A DNA stretch of 18,612 bases from an uncultured bacterium (GTDB taxonomy: Bacteria > Cyanobacteriota > Vampirovibrionia > Gastranaerophilales > Gastranaerophilaceae): contig CACXAK010000007.1 of the NCBI GenBank assembly GCA_902765655.1, forward strand, positions 1 to 18,612, read 5' to 3'. Positions within the stretch are counted from its first letter, which is position 1. Every line of letters begins with the position of its first letter. The position numbers and the translations under genes were made by a program. Below the pieces are notes generated by a model. That model saw only the letters and a list, made by a program, of their open reading frames with translations. It was not told where the DNA came from and made no database searches. This document shows positions 5,913 through 12,467 of this stretch, one piece after another.

Positions 5913-7262
5913 CTATAATCCTTTGCGTTTATAAAAATCTTCAATGAAGCCGGTATTGAAGTTTCCGCTAATGAATACTTCATCTTCAATAATTGCCTGG
6001 TGGAACGGAATTGTTGTTTCAACACCTGTTACAACATATTCTTTCAATGCGCGGTACATTCTTCTGCGGGCTTCGTTTCTGTCCCTGCCCCAGCAAATTA
6101 ATTTTCCTATCATTGAATCATAATAAGGCGGAATTGCATAATCCTGATAAACATGAGAATCAACTCTAATTCCGAAACCGCCCGGAGCAAGATATCCTGA
6201 AATTACACCCGGATTTGGCATAAAATCTTTTCTCGGGTCTTCGGCATTGATACGACATTCAATAGCATGTCCTTTGAGTTCAATATCATCCTGAGTATAT
6301 TTTAATTTTTCACCCGAAGCAATGTATATTTGACCTTTTACAATATCTACATTTGAAATCATTTCAGTAACGCAGTGTTCAACCTGAACACGGGTATTCA
6401 TTTCCATAAAATACCATTTCCCGTCATGGTCAAGTAAAAATTCGCATGTTCCTGCGCCTTCATAATTTATTGCCTTTGCGGCACGCACTGCTGCTGCACC
6501 CATTTGTGCTCTTGTTTCAGGGTCAATAGCAGGTGATGGAGCTTCTTCGAGTAATTTCTGATGACGTCTTTGAATTGAGCAATCTCTTTCGCCTAAGTGA
6601 ATAACATTACCGTAACTGTCACCTAAAATCTGAACTTCGATATGTCTCGGGTTTTCAATATATTTTTCTGCATAAACATCAGGATTGCCGAAGAAATTCT
6701 TAGCTTCACTCTGACAAAGCTCCATATTAATTTCAACTTCTTCATCGCTGCGGCAAATTCTCATACCCTTGCCGCCGCCGCCCGCTGTTGCTTTAAGAAT
6801 AATCGGGTAACCTACACGATTTGCAAATTCCTGAACTTCTTCAACAGTTTTAACAATCCCTGTTCCCGGAGTAACAGGCACATCGTTTTCTATCATTGTT
6901 TTACGTGCAGTTGCTTTATCACCCATTTTGCGCATAGCTTCCGAACTTGGGCCGATAAATTTTATTCCCTGTTTTTCGCAAATTTCGGCAAAATCAGCAC
7001 GTTCTGACATAAATCCGTAACCTGGGTGAATGGCATCAGCCCCTGAAACCATTGCAGCAGACATAATTGACGGAATATTCAGGTAGCTGTCAGCACTCTT
7101 TGCAGGTCCGATACAGTATGCTTCGGTTGCCAAACGTACGTGCAACGAATTTGCATCTGCCTGAGAGTATATTGCAACCGTCGGAATCCCGATTTCTCTG
7201 CAAGCTCTTATAATTCTTACGGCTATTTCACCTCTGTTTGCGATTAAAACTTTTCTAAACAT
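5913..7262 (-). CDS. accC: Biotin carboxylase subunit of acetyl-CoA carboxylase
   Basis: This 449-residue protein has the normal AccC length. It carboxylates the biotin on AccB with ATP and bicarbonate, the first half of malonyl-CoA formation. Visible are the N-terminal FRKVLIANRGEIAVRI, HPGYGFMSE, the ATP-grasp glycine loop KATAGGGGKGMR, the HIEVQ and ERDCSIQRRHQK segments, and the catalytic MNTRVQVEH. The ATG at 7262 is chosen because the family begins at MFRKVL and GAGGG (7269-7273) precedes it. Eleven further in-frame residues upstream are mostly translated TTGGGC repeat and are not genuine. It is downstream of accB, 102 bases away, an unusually large gap filled by two repeats. Confidence 0.97.
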   Translation of the reverse strand: MFRKVLIANRGEIAVRIIRACREIGIPTVAIYSQADANSLHVRLATEAYCIGPAKSADSYLNIPSIMSAAMVSGADAIHPGYGFMSERADFAEICEKQGIKFIGPSSEAMRKMGDKATARKTMIENDVPVTPGTGIVKTVEEVQEFANRVGYPIILKATAGGGGKGMRICRSDEEVEINMELCQSEAKNFFGNPDVYAEKYIENPRHIEVQILGDSYGNVIHLGERDCSIQRRHQKLLEEAPSPAIDPETRAQMGAAAVRAAKAINYEGAGTCEFLLDHDGKWYFMEMNTRVQVEHCVTEMISNVDIVKGQIYIASGEKLKYTQDDIELKGHAIECRINAEDPRKDFMPNPGVISGYLAPGGFGIRVDSHVYQDYAIPPYYDSMIGKLICWGRDRNEARRRMYRALKEYVVTGVETTIPFHQAIIEDEVFISGNFNTGFIEDFYKRKGL

Positions 7263-7276
7263 TTTTATCCCTCTTT

Positions 7277-7300
7277 GTTGGGCAAGTATGCCCAACCTAC
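7277..7300 (+). repeat. 24-bp TTGGGC hairpin repeat between accB and accC
   Basis: GTTGGGCA (7277-7284) pairs perfectly with TGCCCAAC (7289-7296), followed by CTAC. In the minus-strand mRNA this hairpin ends about 3 nt before the accC Shine-Dalgarno site. Confidence 0.88.
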
Positions 7301-7338
7301 AAACTAACGATAGAACAGATACTGCTTCAATCTATATA

Positions 7339-7367
7339 TCTTAATGCCTAGTATCTTAGTGCCTTTA
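7339..7367 (-). repeat. Octamer repeat array (AAGGCACT family) at the accB stop
   Basis: Read on the minus strand, the array is AAGGCACT, AAGATACT, AGGCATT, AAGA in about 8-nt steps. It closely matches the array at 8561-8587. The accB stop codon TAA (7365-7367) merges with the first unit. Confidence 0.75.
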
Positions 7368-7832
7368 CTCCACATACATCAAAACCTGTCCAAATTCAAC
7401 AGGTTGTCCGTCTTCAACACAAATTTCTACAATTTTACCTGTAATTTCAGATTTGATTTCGTTCATCATTTTCATTGCTTCAATAATACAAACAACATCA
7501 CCTTGTTTTACGCTTCCTCCGACTGAAACAAACGGGGCAGAATCAGGTGATGGAGCCATATAGAAGGTTCCAACCATCGGAGATGTAATTGGGGTGCCTG
7601 ATTTTTTCTCTTCTTTGACTTCTTGTGCAGGTGTTGCAGCAGGAGCTGAGGCAACAGGCGCAACCGGAGCCGCAACAGGTGCACTTGCAACAACAGCAGG
7701 TGCAGAAGCCACAACAACATCTTTTCTCAATGTAATTGCCTGTTCACCGTCTTCTAAAGATATTTCAGTCAAATCTTGTTCTTTAATAATTTTGGCCAGT
7801 TTTTCTATATAATCTGTTTCAAATTTCATCAT
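7365..7832 (-). CDS. accB: Biotin carboxyl carrier protein of acetyl-CoA carboxylase
   Basis: This 155-residue carrier has a helical N-terminal region (about 1-35), a flexible Ala/Pro/Val linker (about 40-75) and a C-terminal biotinyl domain (about 80-155). The biotin-accepting Lys121 lies in EAMKMMNEI, 34 residues from the end as expected. It carries carboxybiotin from AccC to the carboxyltransferase (AccA/AccD, not in this window). Two adjacent ATG codons (7832 and 7829) follow GAGG at 7837-7840; the second has the better spacing, so the mature product may be one residue shorter. It lies between efp and accC on the same strand, the order known from cyanobacteria and some Firmicutes. Confidence 0.96.
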   Translation of the reverse strand: MMKFETDYIEKLAKIIKEQDLTEISLEDGEQAITLRKDVVVASAPAVVASAPVAAPVAPVASAPAATPAQEVKEEKKSGTPITSPMVGTFYMAPSPDSAPFVSVGGSVKQGDVVCIIEAMKMMNEIKSEITGKIVEICVEDGQPVEFGQVLMYVE

Positions 7833-7855
7833 ATTACCTCTTCATTATATTTAAT

Positions 7856-7874
7856 GGCGGGATAAAATCCCGCC
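7856..7874 (-). promoter_or_regulatory. GC-rich hairpin between efp and accB
   Basis: GGCGGGA (7856-7862) pairs with TCCCGCC (7868-7874) across a 5-nt loop. It starts about 20 nt after the efp stop. The minus-strand sequence after it is AT-rich but lacks a clean U-run, so a weak terminator, partial attenuator or mRNA-end stabiliser are all possible. Confidence 0.5.
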
Positions 7875-7893
7875 TAAAAATAATTTTTAAAAA

Positions 7894-8451
7894 TTAAACT
7901 CTGTCTAAGTATTCATTTGTTCTTGTGTCAACTCTAATAATATCACCGTTAGCAACGAAGAACGGAACGTTTACAACAGCACCTGTTTCCAATGTTGCAG
8001 GTTTTGTACCGCCCTGAGATGTGTTTCCTTTTTCAGAAGGAGGAGTATCTACAACTTCAAGTTCAACGTGAGCAGGAATATCTACACCGATGACTTTGCC
8101 TTCGTGTAATAAAATCATAACATTCATGTTTTCTTTAAGATATTTTTTGCCGTCGCCGACCTGAATTTCAGATACATGTAATTGATCATAAGTTTCATTA
8201 TCCATCATTACATAATCAGCGCCTTCTTTATATAAGTACTGCATTTCACGTCTGTCCAAAGTAGCTTTTGCAACTTTTTCACCGGCTCTGAATGTTTTTT
8301 CAACAACCTGACCGGTCATAACGTTTTTCAATTTTGAACGTACAAACGCAGAACCTTTACCCGGTTTAACGTGTAAAAATTCAACAACAGACCACAATCC
8401 GTTATCCAATTCAATTGTCAAACCTGTTTTAAAATCGTTTACTGAAATCAT
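7894..8451 (-). CDS. efp: Translation elongation factor P
   Basis: This 185-residue protein has the standard length and three-domain EF-P layout. The modification loop is PGKGSAFVRSKLKN with Lys32 at the tip, followed by FRAGEKV, DRREMQYLYKEG, and the C-terminal NVPFFVANGDIIRVDTRTNEYLDRV, which closes with the family signature. EF-P relieves ribosome stalling at proline runs by entering the E site. The loop is of the lysine type; no modification enzyme is in the window. The ATG follows AAGGGG with normal spacing. It leads into accB and accC on the same strand. Confidence 0.97.
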   Translation of the reverse strand: MISVNDFKTGLTIELDNGLWSVVEFLHVKPGKGSAFVRSKLKNVMTGQVVEKTFRAGEKVAKATLDRREMQYLYKEGADYVMMDNETYDQLHVSEIQVGDGKKYLKENMNVMILLHEGKVIGVDIPAHVELEVVDTPPSEKGNTSQGGTKPATLETGAVVNVPFFVANGDIIRVDTRTNEYLDRV

Positions 8452-8550
8452 ATTTTTCCCCTTTTTAAAAGTAAAATCCTTCTTTGTGAGTTAATATTAT
8501 CATAAAGTGTAAAATTTTTCAAAAATTTAGGAAAAAGTTGTTACAAATAA

Positions 8551-8655
8551 ATAAGGCAGTAAGGCACTAAGATACTAAGGCACTAAGAATTGTAAGTTGG
8601 GTATACTTTAAGAAACCCCAACTTACATAAATAACTTAGTGCCTTACTGCCTTAT
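8551..8655. repeat. Nested 105-bp palindromic element with octamer arrays as outer arms
   Basis: The outer arms are a perfect 21-bp inverted repeat (8551-8571 and 8635-8655). They consist of 8-bp units AAGGCAGT, AAGGCACT, AAG. The left side continues with AAGATACT, AAGGCACT, AAG to 8587. An inner perfect 11-bp inverted repeat pairs TGTAAGTTGGG (8591-8601) with CCCAACTTACA (8617-8627), related to the TTGGGC family. The element fills the space between nadC (stop at 8657-8659) and the efp upstream region. Its cruciform or RNA hairpin could terminate or insulate transcription. Confidence 0.85.
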
Positions 8656-8656
8656 C

Positions 8657-9487
8657 TTACATATCCAATCCCAAATCGAGAGCAGGTGCTTTTGCAACAA
8701 TTGCGCTTGAAGATATAATATCAACTCCGCACTCTGCAATAGAACGAACCGTATTTAAACTGACATTTCCGCTTGCTTCAACTATTGCTTTATGATTTAT
8801 CAGTGTAACTGCTTCTTTCATTTGCTCTAAACTCATATTATCAAGCATTATTATATCAACACCCAAAGGCAATGCCTCTTTCACCTGTTCCAGGTTATCA
8901 CATTCAAGTTCTATTTTGTGAGCGTGAGAAAGGTTTGCCTTAACCATTTTAACAGCATTAGTTATTCCGCCTGCAACCTGAATATGATTGTCTTTAATCA
9001 TTGCACAGTCTGAAAGATTAAACCTGTGTAATGCTCCGCCTCCGCACTTAACAGCATATTTTTCAAATGCTCTGAAATTAGGAGTAGTTTTTCTTGTATC
9101 GACGATTTTGCATGGCAATTCACCTATTGCATCTTGGTATTTTCTCGTTTCTGTTGCAATACCGCTCATACGCTGTATGTAATTTAGTGAAACTCTTTCT
9201 CCAAGTAGTATATATTTGGCAGGCCCTTTAATTTCCGCAAGTACATCGCCTTTTGTAATTTTATCGCCATCTTTAAACAATAAATTTACTTCAACTTTAT
9301 CGGATAAAACTTTGAAAACGGTTTTAAATACTTCTAAACCGCAAACGTTTCCTTCAACTCGAGAAGTTAGTTTTGCTTCAAAAATTTTATCTTCAGAAAT
9401 TATACTTTCTGTTGTAACATCGCCAAAGCCGATATCTTCTTGTAAGGCATTTTTTACATGTTCTTCTACATAAAAATTACTTAACAT
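8657..9487 (-). CDS. nadC: Nicotinate-nucleotide pyrophosphorylase (quinolinate phosphoribosyltransferase)
   Basis: This 276-residue enzyme has normal length. It converts quinolinate and PRPP to nicotinate mononucleotide, CO2 and pyrophosphate in de novo NAD synthesis. Diagnostic segments are EDIGFGDVTTE near the N-terminus, SRVEGNVCGLEV, DTRKTTPNFRAFEKYAVKCGGG, HRFNLSDCAMIKDNH, the ECDN and LDNMS motifs of the barrel, and VEASGNVS near the C-terminus. The basic residues of TRKTTP and HRFNLSD should bind quinolinate. The ATG follows AAAGGA (minus strand, 9496-9501 region). It starts only 12 bases after the nadB stop, so the two are one operon. NadA is not in the window. Confidence 0.97.
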   Translation of the reverse strand: MLSNFYVEEHVKNALQEDIGFGDVTTESIISEDKIFEAKLTSRVEGNVCGLEVFKTVFKVLSDKVEVNLLFKDGDKITKGDVLAEIKGPAKYILLGERVSLNYIQRMSGIATETRKYQDAIGELPCKIVDTRKTTPNFRAFEKYAVKCGGGALHRFNLSDCAMIKDNHIQVAGGITNAVKMVKANLSHAHKIELECDNLEQVKEALPLGVDIIMLDNMSLEQMKEAVTLINHKAIVEASGNVSLNTVRSIAECGVDIISSSAIVAKAPALDLGLDM

Positions 9488-9499
9488 AATATAATCCTT

Positions 9500-11083
9500 T
9501 TATTTTATAAACTCACTGTGTTTCGCAATTTTATCAGTCTGCAAAAAATCAGTTCTGTAATGTGCGCCCCGGGATTCTTTTCTTTGCAGTGCTGATTTGA
9601 TTACAAGTTTTGCAACAATAATCATATTTCTCAATTCGTATTCACCAATATTAGCACAATAATCCGGTTTATTAAATTCCTGTTCGATTTGTTTAATATC
9701 TTTGAGAGCTTTATTGAGGGATTCTTCATTTCTGTAAATTCCGACATTTTGCCACATTGTTGTTTTGAGTTTGGATTTTAAATCTTCAATCAAACTCTCA
9801 TCCGAATTTTTGACTTCCACATTATGCTCAGATTGAAATTCTTCCCTTTCACATTGGTACAGGGAATTATTATTCTTTAAATATTCGGCTGTTTTATATG
9901 CGCAAACGGCACATTCCAATAACGAATTGCTTGCAAGTCGGTTTGCGCCATGCAGGCCGGTTGAAGCGCATTCGCCTATTGCAAAGAGATTTTTAATAGA
10001 TGTTTCGCCATTGAGATTTGTTTCAATTCCACCCATAAAGTAGTGTGCAGCAGGTGCAACGGGAATTAAGTCCTTTGTAATATCAATTCCAAATTGTGCA
10101 CATTTTTTAGTAATTGTCGGAAATCTTTTTGACGGATTTTCAAGTTTTGTTGCATCTAAATATACACAATCCGAATTTGTTTTGTTCATTTGAGAAAAAT
10201 TAGCTCTTGCCACAATATCACGGGGAGCGAGTTCTTCACGCTTATCATAATCTTTCATGTAATAGTAATTATTTTTATCGCATAGCTTTGCGCCTTCACC
10301 GCGGACTGCTTCGCTTATCAAAAATCTGTTATGATGTTCGGAATCATCAATAGCAAGTGCTGTCGGATGAAATTGCACAAATTCCATATCTCTCAATTTT
10401 GCACCTGCACGATATGCAATGGCAAATCCGTCGCCTGTTGCCCCAAGAGGGTTTGTGGTGTATTTATACATTTGTCCCAACCCGCCTGTTGCAAGAATTA
10501 CAACCTCAGAATTTATTTGTTCATAATCATTATTACCAAATACTATTAAACCCTTACAGGTATTATTTTCAACAAGTAAATCAATTGCTATTGTATTTTC
10601 ACGCAGCTCAATATTTTTATTTTCTTTTACTGATTTGACAAGTGCTATTTCTATTTCTCTGCCTGTTGCATCTCCGCCACAATGCAGAATTCTGTTTACG
10701 CTGTGAGCCGCTTCTTTAGTCAGTTTAAAATTACCATTATCATCCCTGTCAAATTCAACTCCAAAATTAAGTAAATCTTTTATAACTTTATCAGAATTTT
10801 CACTGATAAATTTCACTGCATTTTCATCATTGAGTCCTGCACCTGCAATCAAAGTATCATTAACGTGAGATTGTACCGAATCATTTTTATTATCTTTTAA
10901 AACGGCAACCATACCGCCCTGAGCATAATACGAATTGCTTTCCCCCAAAACAGATTTTGTAATGAGTAAAATCTTTTGTTGGGCAGGTATGCCCAACCTA
11001 CAATTCTCAGCCAGTTTTAATGCGGTATATAAACCTGCAATTCCACTCCCTATAATAACTGTTGAATATTTTGACTTTTTCAT
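9500..11083 (-). CDS. nadB: L-aspartate oxidase with a repeat-derived 9-residue insertion
   Basis: This 527-residue flavoenzyme oxidises L-aspartate to iminoaspartate, the substrate of NadA; without oxygen, NadB can use fumarate as acceptor. Visible are the FAD Rossmann motif IIGSGIAGLYTALKLAE (10-26), SNSYYAQGGMVAV, HSVNRILHCGGDATGREIE, LATGGLGQMYKYTTNP, MEFVQFHPTAL, SEAVRGEGA, APRDIVARA, HYFMGGI, GANRLASNSLLE, and the C-terminal RGAHYRTDF. Residues 28-36 (CRLGIPAQQ) are exactly the translation of a TTGGGC repeat placed between helix A and strand 2; without them the sequence reads KLAENKILLITK, the expected family pattern. The ATG has no clear Shine-Dalgarno site; a TATTAA lies 6 nt upstream, but where a -35 box would be there is octamer repeat. 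It is first in the nadB-nadC operon. Confidence 0.95.
   Translation of the reverse strand: MKKSKYSTVIIGSGIAGLYTALKLAENCRLGIPAQQKILLITKSVLGESNSYYAQGGMVAVLKDNKNDSVQSHVNDTLIAGAGLNDENAVKFISENSDKVIKDLLNFGVEFDRDDNGNFKLTKEAAHSVNRILHCGGDATGREIEIALVKSVKENKNIELRENTIAIDLLVENNTCKGLIVFGNNDYEQINSEVVILATGGLGQMYKYTTNPLGATGDGFAIAYRAGAKLRDMEFVQFHPTALAIDDSEHHNRFLISEAVRGEGAKLCDKNNYYYMKDYDKREELAPRDIVARANFSQMNKTNSDCVYLDATKLENPSKRFPTITKKCAQFGIDITKDLIPVAPAAHYFMGGIETNLNGETSIKNLFAIGECASTGLHGANRLASNSLLECAVCAYKTAEYLKNNNSLYQCEREEFQSEHNVEVKNSDESLIEDLKSKLKTTMWQNVGIYRNEESLNKALKDIKQIEQEFNKPDYCANIGEYELRNMIIVAKLVIKSALQRKESRGAHYRTDFLQTDKIAKHSEFIK
10976..11002 (+). repeat. TTGGGC hairpin repeat inserted in frame within nadB
   Basis: The 24-bp core (10978-11001) has an 8-bp perfect stem, GTTGGGCA and TGCCCAAC, around loop GGTA, plus CTAC. 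With the bordering bases it makes 27 bp, encoding nine residues in nadB with no stop codon and no frameshift. Confidence 0.9.
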
Positions 11084-11097
11084 ATTTTGTTAATAAT

Positions 11098-11133
11098 CTT
11101 AGTGCCCTAGTGCCCTAGTATCTTACTGCCTTT
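11098..11133 (-). repeat. Octamer repeat array upstream of nadB
   Basis: On the minus strand the units are AAGGCAGT, AAGATACT, AGGGCACT, AGGGCACT and AAG. It shares the leading AAGGCAGT unit and the 8-nt step with the arrays near 8553 and 7366, and lies 15 bases before the nadB ATG. Confidence 0.78.
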
Positions 11134-11291
11134 TCATAACTATACCTCAAACACTTCATTTTAGCCATAAAATTTTGATTAAAATAAAAATCCAAAAATA
11201 ATAATTTAAAATAATAGTTTATTTTAGTTCTGATTGTCGGTTGGGGTTCTGCTTTTAACATCAGAATATTATTAAATAAAGGAGATATGTT

Positions 11292-11960
11292 ATGATAAAT
11301 ACACCTATAAAACTAATGTTAGTAGAAGATCATAAACTTATGCGTGTCGGTTTAAAATCTCTTTTTGAGCCAAAAGACGGAATGGAAGTGGCATCAGAAG
11401 CTCAATCAGGTAAAGATGCAATTGAAAAATTTCGTACAACACATCCTGATGTAACTTTAATGGATATAGGATTGCCCGACATTGATGGTATAGAAGCCAC
11501 AAAACAAATACTTGAATTAAATACAAATGCAAAAGTTATAATTTTAACATCTCATTTAAGCGAAAAAGAAGTCATAGATGCTTTAGAATCAGGAGCATGT
11601 GCATATGTAATGAAGGATATAAATACCGATGTTTTGAAAATGATAATAAAAACAATTAAAGACGGTGCAATGTGGATAGATCCGCTCGCTGTACCGATTT
11701 TGAGAGATAAAAACAGCGGACTTGTTCCGCAAAGAAAAATGTCGCGTGCGATGTTTCGCAATCAGCACGCAGACTTGACCCAAAGAGAATATGAAGTTCT
11801 AAAACTAATTGTAGACGGCAAATCAAACAATGAAATTGCACAGGAATTGACAATCTCATCCCATACTGCAAAAGCCCATGTTTGCAATATTATCCAAAAA
11901 CTCCTCGTTGATGACAGGACTCAGGCCGCCGTTAAGGCATTAAAGGAAGGGCTTGTTTAG
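11292..11960 (+). CDS. NarL/FixJ-type response regulator
   Basis: This 222-residue regulator has a receiver domain (about 5-125) and a LuxR-type helix-turn-helix domain (about 156-222). The receiver has Asp13 (acidic pocket), phosphoacceptor Asp58 in LMDIGLPDIDG, Thr86/Ser87 and Lys108 in YVMKD. The DNA-binding domain has LTQREYEVLKLIVDGKSNNEIAQELTISSHTAKAHVCNIIQKL, with the typical recognition helix, and so should bind promoters as a dimer when phosphorylated. The ATG follows AAAGGAG with good spacing. No kinase is adjacent; the kinase at 1496-3154 lies elsewhere in the window and a link is only a guess. Its 3' end overlaps the next gene, on the opposite strand, by 29 bases. Confidence 0.95.
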   Translation: MINTPIKLMLVEDHKLMRVGLKSLFEPKDGMEVASEAQSGKDAIEKFRTTHPDVTLMDIGLPDIDGIEATKQILELNTNAKVIILTSHLSEKEVIDALESGACAYVMKDINTDVLKMIIKTIKDGAMWIDPLAVPILRDKNSGLVPQRKMSRAMFRNQHADLTQREYEVLKLIVDGKSNNEIAQELTISSHTAKAHVCNIIQKLLVDDRTQAAVKALKEGLV

Positions 11961-12252
11961 TATTCATGATGTAATCATGAACATTTCGTGCAACAAACCC
12001 CTGAACAGTTCTGTCTGCGTCTTTTAAACATTCAAACGCATAAAAAACTGTTTTGTTGTAGTCATACCATCTTTTCATGGAATATTCTTTCAGCTTGGCA
12101 TCAAATTTGTGCGGTATAAAATTGTAACCCGCTTTTTTAAGTTCTAAAAGAATTTTTCCTGCATACTTGATTCTGTCATCACCTAAGGCCAATTCAATTT
12201 TTCCGAGCAGAATGCACACATCAGGTGACATTTCGTACCAGCGTTTATCCAT
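11932..12252 (-). CDS. Hypothetical protein, tail-to-tail overlapping the response regulator gene
   Basis: This 106-residue protein is not recognised. It is mixed-charge, apparently all alpha-helical, with an aromatic-rich segment around 68-85 (MKRWYDYNKTVFYAFECL). It has no signal peptide or membrane helix. The ATG at 12252 is preferred over an in-frame ATG at 12288 because CGGAG lies just before it. The 3' ends of this gene and the response regulator overlap by 29 bases (11932-11960), so their transcripts would be complementary there. No domain family is proposed; the reading frame is credible because it is long, has a good Shine-Dalgarno site and a normal amino-acid composition. Confidence 0.7.
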   Translation of the reverse strand: MDKRWYEMSPDVCILLGKIELALGDDRIKYAGKILLELKKAGYNFIPHKFDAKLKEYSMKRWYDYNKTVFYAFECLKDADRTVQGFVARNVHDYIMNTKQALPLMP

Positions 12253-12431
12253 ATTAACTCCGTTTCCCTTGGGTAAATATATCCTCAATATATATTATCC
12301 TTCATGTTTATATAAATTTAAACCCTAATCCAAAAGAATTAATATAAAAGTTTACAATTGTTTTTTGATATATGTAATAAGTATTATTTTTTTGTAAGGA
12401 TTTTTGTAATTAATATCCGACATTAAAACTA

Positions 12432-12460
12432 TTTACTTGATTCTTGATACACAATATAAT
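12432..12460 (+). promoter_or_regulatory. Promoter of the oligopeptide-type ABC ATPase, leaderless configuration
   Basis: TTTACT (12432-12437), a 17-bp spacer and an exact TATAAT (12455-12460) precede the ATG at 12468 by 7 nt. There is no Shine-Dalgarno site. Confidence 0.6.
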
Positions 12461-12467
12461 TATTTTG

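Noticed and set aside
7263..7295. N-terminal extension of AccC by 11 residues
   Set aside because: The extra residues are translated repeat sequence, and a good Shine-Dalgarno site plus family alignment place the start at 7262.
7594..7812. Open frame opposite accB rich in Ala/Gly/Thr
   Set aside because: It is the complement of the Ala/Pro linker of accB and has no start signals of its own.
11084..11118. Leaderless promoter for nadB
   Set aside because: A TATTAA lies 6 nt before the ATG, but no acceptable -35 box is found; the position is occupied by octamer repeat.
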